Of a DNA stretch of 64,000 nt, positions 32,650 to 41,512 are shown piece after piece. A model generated the notes under the pieces. That model was not told the DNA's origin, searched no databases, and saw only the letters and a program-made list of their open reading frames with translations. The stretch's first letter is position 1. Each line of letters opens with the position of its first letter. This stretch comes from DATFNI01 sp963712305. GTDB lineage: Bacteria > Bacteroidota > Rhodothermia > Balneolales > DATFMH01. The stretch spans positions 1 to 64,000 of the forward strand of contig CAVQHI010000001.1 in the NCBI GenBank assembly GCA_963712305.1. Direction: 5' to 3'. The position numbers and the translations under genes are program-made.

Positions 32650-34734
32650 TTAATTGGTATGATTACTTTCAGAAGACATACTCGATCCAGACGCTTTTTT
32701 TACTAGTTGTTCAACAGCATCCACGACCATGAGTTGTGTTTTGCCATATGGCTGACGGGCACTATCAATGGCTTTTTGCGCATCAAGAGCCCACGCTGGC
32801 TTGGCGGTCTGACCGGATTTGAGTGTATCCATGGCTTGTAATCCGACCGTTGACAAATCACGCAGATTTTTCACCATCTGCCCGATATTGTGAAGATCCG
32901 GCGCCTTCGATATCATCTTGAGTAAAGCCGGGGTATTGGATATCCAATCTGAAAGATAATTGCGAATCCTCGTTTCCTCTTCCGCGGTATTATCACCAGT
33001 TAGATAGCTGTCAACAGCATCGCGAAAATGTCGTGCATCAGGTGCATCCGCTGTTGCGGCATCGGCGATCATTGTAAATGGTGAGTGGGTAGTGTAATAA
33101 CCTCCCCTGTTTCGTTGATACCCTTTCAATGGCTCGATCACATCCACAAATTTCTTCAATGGTCCGACATGCTCCGTTCCAGCCAGGTGACGAAGCAACA
33201 TGATTTGATTTTTGATCTGTGTTGTCCCGTCAAACTCAAGCTCACGGCTGATATAAGGCAACCGTTCATACATAAACTTAACATCCTTTACACTGTCTGA
33301 CGACCAGAAACGCTCAGCGATAGCCGCCGTACGCGGCCAAATACGAGAATCGACGGTAAATGGCGTTACCAGTTCGCTCCACATGGTTGCTTCCCCGCCG
33401 AGAATGTTTTTTTTAACTGATTCAGGGATATTCTGGTCCGGGGGAATAGGATCATTGAGATAATGGTGGCTGGCCGGTCTGAGAAGATCGATGTAATAAC
33501 CGTTTGCAAGAATTGTGCCATGCCCTTCTTCGGCAGCTTTATACAGCGACTCTTTCCCTCTCCACGACTCGATAACAGCACTCTGTGGAACACCAGGTTC
33601 GAGAATCTCATCCCATCCAATTGTCTTCTTGCCATATTTCTGAAGAATATGGGAGACCTTATTGATGAAATACGTCTGCAATTCCTCGTTGGATTTCATG
33701 TTATGATTTTTCATGAACTCCTGGATACGAGGATTTTTGCTCCACTGGACCCCATTGTTTTCATCCCCGCCGATGTGCATGTAAGGATCGGGGAAGAGCG
33801 CTGTCATTTCCTTGAAAAATTTATCCAGGAACGTATAGGTCGCTTTATTAGTCGGATCGAATGCAGGATCAAAGACGCCGAAATGCGTTTCGATTTTGTA
33901 TGGCCCCGGTGCGCTGGCATACTGCGGATAACCCACAAACCAACTTGTCGTATGTCCCGGCATATCGAATTCAGGTACGACCCTGATTCCACGATCATTT
34001 GCGTACTTTATGATATTCCGGATCTCCTGCTGGGTATAGTAATTTCCATTCGATCCGTCCTCGTACAATTTCGGAAATGTCTTGGATTCGACGCGAAATC
34101 CCTGATCTTCAGTAAGATGCCAGTGGAAAACATTCAGTTTTACTGCAGCCATAGCATCCAGGTTGCGTTTGATCACATCAACCGGCATGAAGTGGCGACC
34201 GACATCGATCATCAGTCCTCTCCATTTAAAACGCGGAGAATCTTCAATCTTCACAGCCGGTATGTAGTATCCATAATTATCAGCCTGAATGAGCTGACGC
34301 AGTGTTTGCAGCCCATGCAACGCACCGATATCGTCTTCAGCATTCAGTGTTATTCGGTCGGGTGTAACCTCGAGCGAATATGATTCATCTTCCCCAAGCT
34401 CCACTTTCCCCGGGCGATTGACATGAATACTTAGCGATGAAAACATGCTTGTATCCTTTTGTGTTACAATTGCCTGGGTGAAAAAGAGTCCTGTCATACG
34501 CTGTACTTGACGCAAAAAGCGTGTCGACCCGTCGTACATTCTGGATGCCGGATTTCCGGTAACACTGGTGGAAAGATTGGTTTTAAGCCTGAATTTTCCG
34601 TCTTGCAAATTAATTTGGCGGGGCCAAGGCATCAGGGCCAGGGAGTCCGGGGTGGGATGTGCCACAAACCGCTGACCCCGCACTATCCCAACTATTAAAA
34701 AAAGTAATGCCAACGAAACGATGCTCTTCTTCAT
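32650..34734 (-). CDS. Glycoside hydrolase family 20 beta-N-acetylhexosaminidase
   Basis: 694 residues. Signal peptide to ~20 (VGIVRGQ). An N-terminal GH20b domain (ITLNAEDDIGALHGLQTL) is followed by the catalytic barrel: GLMIDVGRHFM, LNVFHWHLTEDQGFR, PEFDMPGHT and the catalytic Asp-Glu pair D324-E325 in HIGGDENNG. Substrate-site Trp residues are present (IGWDEIL, ESWRG, EATMWSE). A helical C-terminal extension (~530-694) is beyond the standard family core. The enzyme releases terminal GlcNAc/GalNAc by substrate-assisted catalysis and should act in the periplasm or outside on chitin, peptidoglycan or glycoprotein fragments. Confidence 0.94.
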   Translation of the reverse strand: MKKSIVSLALLFLIVGIVRGQRFVAHPTPDSLALMPWPRQINLQDGKFRLKTNLSTSVTGNPASRMYDGSTRFLRQVQRMTGLFFTQAIVTQKDTSMFSSLSIHVNRPGKVELGEDESYSLEVTPDRITLNAEDDIGALHGLQTLRQLIQADNYGYYIPAVKIEDSPRFKWRGLMIDVGRHFMPVDVIKRNLDAMAAVKLNVFHWHLTEDQGFRVESKTFPKLYEDGSNGNYYTQQEIRNIIKYANDRGIRVVPEFDMPGHTTSWFVGYPQYASAPGPYKIETHFGVFDPAFDPTNKATYTFLDKFFKEMTALFPDPYMHIGGDENNGVQWSKNPRIQEFMKNHNMKSNEELQTYFINKVSHILQKYGKKTIGWDEILEPGVPQSAVIESWRGKESLYKAAEEGHGTILANGYYIDLLRPASHHYLNDPIPPDQNIPESVKKNILGGEATMWSELVTPFTVDSRIWPRTAAIAERFWSSDSVKDVKFMYERLPYISRELEFDGTTQIKNQIMLLRHLAGTEHVGPLKKFVDVIEPLKGYQRNRGGYYTTHSPFTMIADAATADAPDARHFRDAVDSYLTGDNTAEEETRIRNYLSDWISNTPALLKMISKAPDLHNIGQMVKNLRDLSTVGLQAMDTLKSGQTAKPAWALDAQKAIDSARQPYGKTQLMVVDAVEQLVKKASGSSMSSESNHTN

Positions 34735-34778
34735 AATACGTTACGATTAATTAGTTATGGAAACGCTTTTAAATACTC

Positions 34779-34800
34779 ACGGATACCTTATTGTATCCGT
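34779..34800. other. Hairpin enclosing the stop codon of the GH18 gene
   Basis: ACGGATAC (34779-34786) pairs with GTATCCGT (34793-34800); the six-base loop overlaps the minus-strand TAA of the GH18 gene. There is no T tract after it, so it is more likely an mRNA stem-loop between GH18 and GH20 than a terminator. Confidence 0.4.
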
Positions 34801-35870
34801 TTAGTTTTTGCTTCTTTATTCAACACGTTCCAGATTCCCGGATCTTCCGTACCGAGAACCCAGACAGAAATACCAAGAAGATGATGTTGCCTGGCCAGGT
34901 CAAATTTCGGAGCAAATGAACGGGCGTCTTCAAGAAACAGCCAGTTAAAAACGCCACCGTTCTCCCAGCGCGTATAATTAACCTTTTGATCCTCCATCCA
35001 TTTTTCACTTGCTTCATACCGATCCATCAGATCGCTGGCGTCTGCATAACTGATCTCATCACGGGTTGAATGAGCTCCCTGTTTTTCGTCCCACGTAGGA
35101 TACCAGTGATCCGAATAACTGGGAATACCCAATGAAATTTTCTCCGGTGGTATTCCAATGTTGAGGAGATAGTTAAGCATTTTTTCCATCCATGGCAACC
35201 CCGCTACAGGGCCGGGAGGTGTCAGAGCCGTATGTTGATCATAGGTCATGAAAGATATAAAGTCTCCGGCTTTTGCGATTGCAGGGATATCAAATGCACC
35301 TCGCCAGTCCTCGTACAAAAAACGGTGATAGGCAGCATTGCCGGCTTCCGGTGCTGGCTGGGCGGACTTTACGACAGCCATCGAGATCTTAAATCCGTAT
35401 TTATGTAAGCTGTCAGCAGCCTGTTGGTAAAACGATGTATAAGAGTCCCTGTCCGGTTGGTGCAGGTTTTCAAGATCGAGCTGCCAGCCATAAAAATCAT
35501 ATTTTTTAGCATAAAAAAGCATCAAACGAATAGCTTCGGCCCGGGCTGACATGTCATTCAAAAACTCATGAATGCCTTTCTGATCAAATGATGCATACAA
35601 CGGCATCACTTTTACGCCTTTCTTTTTTGCTGTCTCCAGTACGCGTCGATCGACACTACCTGTGATCACTCCATACCGGTCTATTTGATAAGATGCCGGA
35701 CAGACGATCGAAATCTGATCGGCATGTTTTATAAAGCTTTCGTAACTCCTCCGTCCCCTGCCCAGGTAGAATAAATTTTCGGATGAATAATCCTGTCCGT
35801 ACACAAAGGATGTCGACAGTATAGCCAGAAATAAAACCATGATGATAGAAAATGGCCAGCGTAAACGCAT
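34788..35870 (-). CDS. Secreted glycoside hydrolase family 18 protein
   Basis: A 360-residue protein with a signal peptide ending FVYGQ. The GH18 barrel shows FYGWQLDLENL (~126-136), equivalent to the DxxDxDxE active-site strand with the last Asp and catalytic Glu (D132, E134) kept but the first Asp replaced by Tyr. FISFMTYDQH and GIPPEKISLGIPSYS are further family landmarks. This pattern is closer to YaaH/YdhD-type N-acetylglucosaminidases acting on peptidoglycan-like chains than to endochitinases. AGGAGG lies 7 bases before ATG. It is the first gene of the minus-strand operon and is divergent from the sugar permease gene. Confidence 0.85.
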   Translation of the reverse strand: MRLRWPFSIIMVLFLAILSTSFVYGQDYSSENLFYLGRGRRSYESFIKHADQISIVCPASYQIDRYGVITGSVDRRVLETAKKKGVKVMPLYASFDQKGIHEFLNDMSARAEAIRLMLFYAKKYDFYGWQLDLENLHQPDRDSYTSFYQQAADSLHKYGFKISMAVVKSAQPAPEAGNAAYHRFLYEDWRGAFDIPAIAKAGDFISFMTYDQHTALTPPGPVAGLPWMEKMLNYLLNIGIPPEKISLGIPSYSDHWYPTWDEKQGAHSTRDEISYADASDLMDRYEASEKWMEDQKVNYTRWENGGVFNWLFLEDARSFAPKFDLARQHHLLGISVWVLGTEDPGIWNVLNKEAKTKRIQ

Positions 35871-36208
35871 GGATGCCTCCTGTTTGCTTTTGTAACTAAT
35901 CTTGTGATATGAATTTGTTTGGATAGCTGGATCAGCTGAAATTCTTGCAATATGATGATTTTCTTATTCACCATACAGTTAGCACAATTTCAAAAGACTT
36001 CTCCCTACCTTATGACAATGAATGTGCAAATATTTGCATCAATAAAAGCCTGCAATCGTATGATTAACCAAGCACTTAAAATCGATGCTTTATACTTTTT
36101 GTGCAATTATTTGAATTTTACGACAAAAATGTGGTACATGTTTGAGGATTTTTTAAATTCGATGGACAAAAAATCCAGTTGGACAACCGCAGATAAATTT
36201 TACATCTA
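35871..36208. promoter_or_regulatory. Divergent promoter region with a 14-bp palindrome
   Basis: 338 AT-rich bases between the glycosidase operon (minus) and the permease gene (plus). At 36025-36038 lies the perfect palindrome TGCAAATATTTGCA, near the middle, a plausible operator for a dimeric sugar-responsive regulator controlling both directions. A short open frame across 35952-36205 has no SD and no recognisable product. Confidence 0.5.
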
Positions 36209-37522
36209 ATGAATCAAAAGAAAACCAGTAATTCCCTCGCGTTCTCAGTAGTCACCTTTATATTTTTTATGTGGGGATTTTTGACGGTAATGAACGACGT
36301 CCTGATACCGCATCTCAAATCGCTTTTCCATCTGGGCTATGCGGCTATTATGCTCATTCAGTTCATGTTTTTCCTTGCGTATTTCATTATGTCCATGCCG
36401 TCGGGGAAAATCGTATCGCTAACCGGGTATAAAAACAGTATTATTATCGGTCTCGTTGTCACCGGCATAGGTGCGCTTTTATTCTACCCGGCTGCTGCTA
36501 TTCCTTCATATGGATTGTTTTTGACCGCCTTTTTCATCCTTGCCAGCGGCATTACGCTACTCCAGGTAGCAGCCAATCCGTACGTCAGCTTGCTGGGACC
36601 TGAAAAGACAGCGGCCAGCAGGCTCAACCTGTCCCAGGCTTTTAATTCTTTGGGAACGATGATTGCCGGACCGTTGGGAAGTGTCTTGATTTTATCCGTA
36701 CCGATTTTGACCTCAGTACAATTCGGAAATTTGTCTCATGTAAACCAACTGGCTTACCAGGCAGAACAGGCTCATACTGTTCAGGGGCCGTATATCGCTT
36801 TTGCAATTATCCTTTTTATTTGTGCAGCAGGGATGTACCTGTTTCATCTCCCTTCCGTTGTCTCTGAAGAGGATTTACAGGAAGAACAAGAGCATAAAGA
36901 GAAATATTCTTTTACCGAGGCACTCAAGCATAAACATCTCCTGTTCGGTGTGATTGCCATTTTTGTATATGTAGGTGCGGAGGTCTCCATCGGCAGCTTC
37001 ATGGTAAATTTCATAAGTGAACCTCAAATTGGTCATATAACTGAAAGTACGGCGGCCAAATATCTTTCCTTTTACTGGGGTGGCGCCATGGTTGGCCGCT
37101 TTATCGGATCCGCGCTTATGCAGAAACTGGACGCCCGTAAGCTGCTGGGTATCTTTTCCACAATAGCAACCGCATTGGTTGTCATTACCATGTTTACAAC
37201 GGGCAAAGTGGCAATGTGGGCGATCCTTTCTGTCGGACTGTTCAACTCCATCCAGTTCCCGACCATCTTTACCCTCGGCATTGAACGTATGGGTAAACTG
37301 ACCGACAAAGCTTCGAGTCTCTTGATCATGGCCATTGTAGGCGGGGCTATCATCCCGTTATTACAGGGTGTTCTTGCAGACAATATCGGCATTCATTATG
37401 CATACATATTGCCGGTCCTCTGCTATCTGTACATCATGTTCTATGGTTTCAAGGGATCTAAGATCCTGAAACGACCAGAACCAAGTAACACTGCTCCATC
37501 AGCCGGTAGCGCTCCAGCCTGA
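36209..37522 (+). CDS. nagP: FucP/NagP-type sugar permease (MFS)
   Basis: A 437-residue, 12-helix major facilitator protein of the FucP family: FFMWGFLTVMNDVLIPHLK at the start, QFMFFLAYFIMSMPSG, LQVAANPYVSLLGP and RLNLSQAFNSLGTMIAGPLG are family hallmarks. FucP relatives import fucose, glucose/galactose or N-acetylglucosamine with protons. The neighbouring divergent GH18/GH20/GH2 operon makes GlcNAc (NagP) the likeliest substrate, but this is inferred from context. No clear SD precedes the ATG. A perfect-stem terminator follows. Confidence 0.82.
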   Translation: MNQKKTSNSLAFSVVTFIFFMWGFLTVMNDVLIPHLKSLFHLGYAAIMLIQFMFFLAYFIMSMPSGKIVSLTGYKNSIIIGLVVTGIGALLFYPAAAIPSYGLFLTAFFILASGITLLQVAANPYVSLLGPEKTAASRLNLSQAFNSLGTMIAGPLGSVLILSVPILTSVQFGNLSHVNQLAYQAEQAHTVQGPYIAFAIILFICAAGMYLFHLPSVVSEEDLQEEQEHKEKYSFTEALKHKHLLFGVIAIFVYVGAEVSIGSFMVNFISEPQIGHITESTAAKYLSFYWGGAMVGRFIGSALMQKLDARKLLGIFSTIATALVVITMFTTGKVAMWAILSVGLFNSIQFPTIFTLGIERMGKLTDKASSLLIMAIVGGAIIPLLQGVLADNIGIHYAYILPVLCYLYIMFYGFKGSKILKRPEPSNTAPSAGSAPA

Positions 37523-37550
37523 TAATCAATTATTAATTATCGGTAGTATA

Positions 37551-37590
37551 AAAGGATGCCATCACTTCGAGTGATGGCATCCTTTTTTTT
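37551..37590 (+). terminator. Terminator of the sugar permease gene
   Basis: A 16-bp perfect stem, AAAGGATGCCATCACT (37551-37566) with AGTGATGGCATCCTTT (37570-37585), a TCG loop and a run of Ts to 37590. One of the strongest terminators in the window. Confidence 0.95.
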
Positions 37591-37603
37591 ATTACTACTG
37601 GTT

Positions 37604-37842
37604 CAAGTTTGCAACTTGTACAATACACACAGTTCGGGATAAGACAAACCTACCCAAACGCTTATTTCGCATATACTAGCGTATACCCGGACCGACATAA
37701 ACCGTTAAAACGGTTAAGGAGCTAACGTTTCCTTATAACACCCGGATTAATCCGGGTGTTATAAGGAAACGAATCTAAAATGAATCGTTTTTTAAACGAT
37801 TTCTACCGTTGCTTACACTTGCTGATCTAAGTTGCAAAATTA
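37604..37842. repeat. Cluster of nested palindromes (REP/MITE-like)
   Basis: Five inverted repeats in ~240 bases. CAAGTT-TGC-AACTTG lies at 37604-37618. ACCGTT-AAA-ACGGTT lies at 37701-37715. A perfect 46-bp palindrome lies at 37726-37771 (arm CGTTTCCTTATAACACCCGG, then ATT and its mirror). AATCGTTT-TTT-AAACGATT lies at 37783-37801. The outer ends TTTGCAACTT (37608-37617) and AAGTTGCAAA (~37831-37840) are inverted copies. No coding potential. The outer inverted repeats suggest one mobile or once-mobile unit. Confidence 0.7.
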
Positions 37843-37893
37843 AACCAGTTTGGAGCTTCATTCCTTTACATCCTGTCAGGGGGGTTAGTAAAA

Positions 37894-37930
37894 CAAAAAA
37901 AGATGCCGCCTTTGCAGACGACATCTTTTC
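37894..37930 (-). terminator. Terminator of the ThuA operon
   Basis: AAAAGATG (37898-37905) and CATCTTTT (37922-37929) pair, with an additional CGCC/GACG-rich inner stem. On the minus strand the hairpin is followed by seven Ts. It lies 32 bases beyond the stop codon of the ThuA/cytochrome gene. Confidence 0.8.
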
Positions 37931-37961
37931 ACTAACCAACACACCAAACTTATATTTCAAA

Positions 37962-40900
37962 CTATTTTGCTTTCAACTCGAATTCCATCAAACCAAGGGC
38001 ACCTTTTTCAGTTTCATCCAGTTTATGAAGCACTACATAAACATTATGCAATTGGCCGTCGGGATCTCTGGTAAATTGAATTTCGTCTACAGTCGATTTC
38101 ATAGGCATAGCACCTGGGCCGATGTTTTTTTCTCCCAATAATTCCCCTTTGGGATTATCAAGTCGAATTTCCACTTTCCAGCCATTTTGCACCTTCTTCT
38201 GAACACCGTAATGAACAACGATGCTTTTTACACCTTCCAGGCTTATGCGTGAATACTCCAGCCATGCATCTGAGCTCGATGGCACAGAATACGTTTGATC
38301 ATCCTGCTCCGCTTGTTGAATATTCGACTTCATATCAGCCATATCGGCTTTTAAAAATGGATTTCTGAGCACTACATTTGCTGATCCAATCAAAGGATTA
38401 GCACCGTCCCCGCCTTTATCGGTGTATGAAGCAGTGATATTCACAACCCCCTGGTCATTGAGTTTAAACCGGTTCTTCGGATTGATCTTTCCATTAAGCG
38501 GCAACGATTTCGTCTTTCCTTTTTCATCAGCCAGAGAGAGAATCCAGCTTACAATCGTTTTGGAATCAGCCAGGGAAAGCCCCGGATGAGCAGACATAGC
38601 CGTTTCTCCCCAGACACCACTGCCTCCTTTGATAATCTTCTGCGGCAGATGAGTCATTGCGGTGGGATCATCTTTGTACTTTTTAGCGACCTGTTGGAAA
38701 GATGGGCCTATTGACTTCTTTTCAATTTTATGGCATGACTGACAATCCAACGATTCCATCAGGCTCTTACCGGATAAATCGATTGACATCTCCTCCTGGT
38801 GTCCTGCAGAAATTGCCGCCAAATCCGGACTATCAAGATAATCAGCTTTTACAAATGACCTTGAAGCATCAAAATTTTTCTCGCCTGAATTACCATCTTC
38901 TTTGTCAGAGATGTGCACGTGGTATACAATAGGCTTGTTAGCAAAATAAAAGGTCTGGTTTCCATCGATACCAACATCCACGACAGGCCTCTCATTTCCT
39001 GCTGTGACCTCAAGAGTTTGACTGCTTGCCCTGGCTCCTTTATCGTCAGCTACCGTAAGAGTCACTGGGTATTCACCGGGTTTATCGAATTCATAAGAAA
39101 ATTCCGACGTATCCGTCTCCTTTTGAACACCTGGACCGAAATTCCAGATATATTTGATTTTGTCGCCATCCGGATCTTTGGTTCCCCTGGCTGACAGATG
39201 AATGGTAAATGGCAGTGATCCGGCAATCTTCTCAGCCTTTAACTTAACTACTGGTGGACGATTGCCGCCATTATAGTTGATCACAAATAATCCTGAGTCC
39301 TGGTTTTTTTGAAACCAACCTGTGCCATATTCCACTTCATAAATACGTCCATCTTTACCTACTTCCATATCACTGATGTTATGAAATGTAGTATTCGGCA
39401 TGAACGGTTCGATCGTTTGCAGATCACCTTCATTATTCATTGTCACGACCATGATCCAGTTACGAATCCAGTCGTATATGAACAGTTTGCCGTTATAGTA
39501 TTCTGGCAGCCGCGTAGCTTTAGGATAGTCATTTACATAATAAACAGGTCCTGCCATTGCGCAGCGACCTCCCTGCCCAAGAATAGGGAAATCAGGAGAC
39601 TCCGCATATGGGTACCAGATGAAAGCAGGCTGTGCGGGTGGCAGTTTATGCAGACCAGTGTTGTTGCGCGAATCGTTAATAAGATTGTGAGGATCAAAAG
39701 CCGGTCCCGGCTGTCCTGTTGCGTAGTTATACTCGTGATAAGCGTAATTGTCCCCAACGAAGTAAGGCCATCCAAAGTTACCGGCTTTCCTTGCCTGGTT
39801 AAACTCGTCGTACCCTCTCGGACCGCGTGTTTTCATACTGTCGTTATTCGCATCTGGCCCCACTTCTCCCCAGTAAAGATAGCCTGTATGCTTATCTACA
39901 GATATTCTATAGGGATTACGATCTCCCATCACATAAATTTCGGGCCTTGTTTTTGGGGTGCCTTTTTGAAAAAGATTGCCGGCAGGAATAGAATAAGATC
40001 CGTCAGAATTAACCTTAATCCTCAGGATTTTACCCCGCAGGTCGTTTGTATTGCCTGCCGCACGGCGATCATCGTAATGATCAAAGCCAGGACGATCATC
40101 TAACGGTGCATAACCGTGCAGATTGATCGGATAGGGTTTGTCCGTTTTAGGATTTATCTCGTCAAATGGTGTGGTGTTGTCGCCGACCGAGAGAAAAAGA
40201 TTGCCATTGCCATCGAAAGCGATAGATCCACCGGTATGGCAACACATGGCCCGCTGCGTCTTAACTTCAAGGATGATTTGCTCGGACTTCCGGTTAAACT
40301 TATCATTTTCAAACTTAAAACGGGAAAGTCTATCTACAGATTTATCGGTAGGTGAGTAATAGACGTACACCCAATGGTTTTGCTCGTAATGAGGATCTGC
40401 CTTTATCCCCATCAGTCCCATCTCAACATTAGTATGCGGCTTGTTTGTATGATGATACACATTGATGTGTGTGGCTGTCGTAAACGATTTATCAGAGGCA
40501 TTGTAAAATTTGATGTCTCCCTTACGCTGTGCCACCAGAACATCGAGGTTCGGCAAAACTGTTATCTCGGTAGGTTCATCGAGACCGGTTGCGAGTAATT
40601 GTTTTGAAAAACGATCCTCATCCGGCACTCTTAAGGCTGTCGATTTACTATAATCGAGGGTTTTTATTGAACCAATTGCGTACTTAATGCCCGCAAGCAA
40701 TAATTTCAGGAAATTCGCCTCGGTATATGATTCGGAGGTATGTCCCAGTTCCATATAAAAGGCTCTGCCACCATCGTAGTTATGATACCACACCATCGGA
40801 TGGTTCTTTCCATTCTCCCCACCTTCATACGAGGTTTCATCGATACTGACCAGAACATGGACATCTTTGGGCGGCTTTCTGAAGTTGTACCATTCATCCG

Positions 40901-41417
40901 TACGAATCCATTTAGTAGGAAGAGCCTGGGTAACAGGAAAATTCGGATCCTGGTGAACATCAAGGGTTGCCTGTTGGATGTGGGGATGACTTTTAAAATA
41001 TGCACCAACCAACTTTCCATACCAGGGCCAGTGATACTCACAATCTGCCGCAGCGTGGATGCCAACATATCCACCACCCGCTTCAATATATCGTTCAAAA
41101 TCGGCTTGCTGCCTGTAGTTCAAAACATCATGCGTTGTACTCAGGAAAATGACAGCAGAATACTGCTTAAGTGTATCCTGATTGAATTTTGATGCATCTT
41201 CTGTTGTATCAACTACAAAACCATGTTCTGCTCCCAGTCTCTGTATGGCTTTAATTCCGTCTGGAATAGAAGCATGACGATAGCCGGCAGTCTTTGAGAA
41301 TACCAGGATTTTGGGAACTACACGGTTGTTTACAGAACAACCGGAAATGAAGTAAGTTGCCGTTATCAGACACAAGGCAACGGAGCAAAGAGGAATCAAC
41401 CGTTTAACTTTAGACAT
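37962..41417 (-). CDS. ThuA - PQQ-type sugar dehydrogenase propeller - PKD - cytochrome c lipoprotein
   Basis: An 1151-residue lipoprotein (lipobox FISGC, Cys27) with many domains. Residues ~35-247 are a ThuA glutamine-amidotransferase-like domain (YVGIHAAADCEYHWPWYG). Residues ~265-715 are a glucose/sorbosone-dehydrogenase-type beta-propeller (MGLMGIKADPHY, GGSIAFDGNGNLFLSVGDN, DLRGKILRI, GNFGWPYFVGDN). Residues ~720-806 are a PKD domain (DPDGDKIKYIWNFG, GEYPVTLTVADDKG). Residues ~885-965 are a monohaem cytochrome c with CQSCH (892-896) and a likely Met ligand at 941. A CBM6-like C-terminus includes NAWLEYS-type DAWLEYSRI and FELKAK. Such proteins probably oxidise a carbohydrate at the cell surface and pass electrons through the haem. 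Last gene of the minus-strand sugar operon. Confidence 0.88.
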   Translation of the reverse strand: MSKVKRLIPLCSVALCLITATYFISGCSVNNRVVPKILVFSKTAGYRHASIPDGIKAIQRLGAEHGFVVDTTEDASKFNQDTLKQYSAVIFLSTTHDVLNYRQQADFERYIEAGGGYVGIHAAADCEYHWPWYGKLVGAYFKSHPHIQQATLDVHQDPNFPVTQALPTKWIRTDEWYNFRKPPKDVHVLVSIDETSYEGGENGKNHPMVWYHNYDGGRAFYMELGHTSESYTEANFLKLLLAGIKYAIGSIKTLDYSKSTALRVPDEDRFSKQLLATGLDEPTEITVLPNLDVLVAQRKGDIKFYNASDKSFTTATHINVYHHTNKPHTNVEMGLMGIKADPHYEQNHWVYVYYSPTDKSVDRLSRFKFENDKFNRKSEQIILEVKTQRAMCCHTGGSIAFDGNGNLFLSVGDNTTPFDEINPKTDKPYPINLHGYAPLDDRPGFDHYDDRRAAGNTNDLRGKILRIKVNSDGSYSIPAGNLFQKGTPKTRPEIYVMGDRNPYRISVDKHTGYLYWGEVGPDANNDSMKTRGPRGYDEFNQARKAGNFGWPYFVGDNYAYHEYNYATGQPGPAFDPHNLINDSRNNTGLHKLPPAQPAFIWYPYAESPDFPILGQGGRCAMAGPVYYVNDYPKATRLPEYYNGKLFIYDWIRNWIMVVTMNNEGDLQTIEPFMPNTTFHNISDMEVGKDGRIYEVEYGTGWFQKNQDSGLFVINYNGGNRPPVVKLKAEKIAGSLPFTIHLSARGTKDPDGDKIKYIWNFGPGVQKETDTSEFSYEFDKPGEYPVTLTVADDKGARASSQTLEVTAGNERPVVDVGIDGNQTFYFANKPIVYHVHISDKEDGNSGEKNFDASRSFVKADYLDSPDLAAISAGHQEEMSIDLSGKSLMESLDCQSCHKIEKKSIGPSFQQVAKKYKDDPTAMTHLPQKIIKGGSGVWGETAMSAHPGLSLADSKTIVSWILSLADEKGKTKSLPLNGKINPKNRFKLNDQGVVNITASYTDKGGDGANPLIGSANVVLRNPFLKADMADMKSNIQQAEQDDQTYSVPSSSDAWLEYSRISLEGVKSIVVHYGVQKKVQNGWKVEIRLDNPKGELLGEKNIGPGAMPMKSTVDEIQFTRDPDGQLHNVYVVLHKLDETEKGALGLMEFELKAK

Positions 41418-41512
41418 AATGAAGTGCTGTAGTGTTTTACCGAATAATCCCAGTATTTATGTATAATTATTATAGTTGAAAATAAATAACCAATTACTGT
41501 GCAATTGATTAA

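Noticed and set aside
33463..34383. 306-codon open frame opposite the GH20 gene
   Set aside because: The GH20 frame is unmistakable (catalytic DE pair and all motifs). The antisense translation is low-complexity and unlike any protein family.
35952..36205. 85-codon open frame in the GH18/permease divergent region
   Set aside because: No SD, Cys/Phe-rich composition, overlaps the likely promoters and the 14-bp palindrome. Probably chance in AT-rich DNA.
39309..40103. 264-codon open frame opposite the ThuA/propeller gene
   Set aside because: Overlaps a conserved propeller region on the other strand; Ile/Arg/Cys-rich nonsense composition and no SD.
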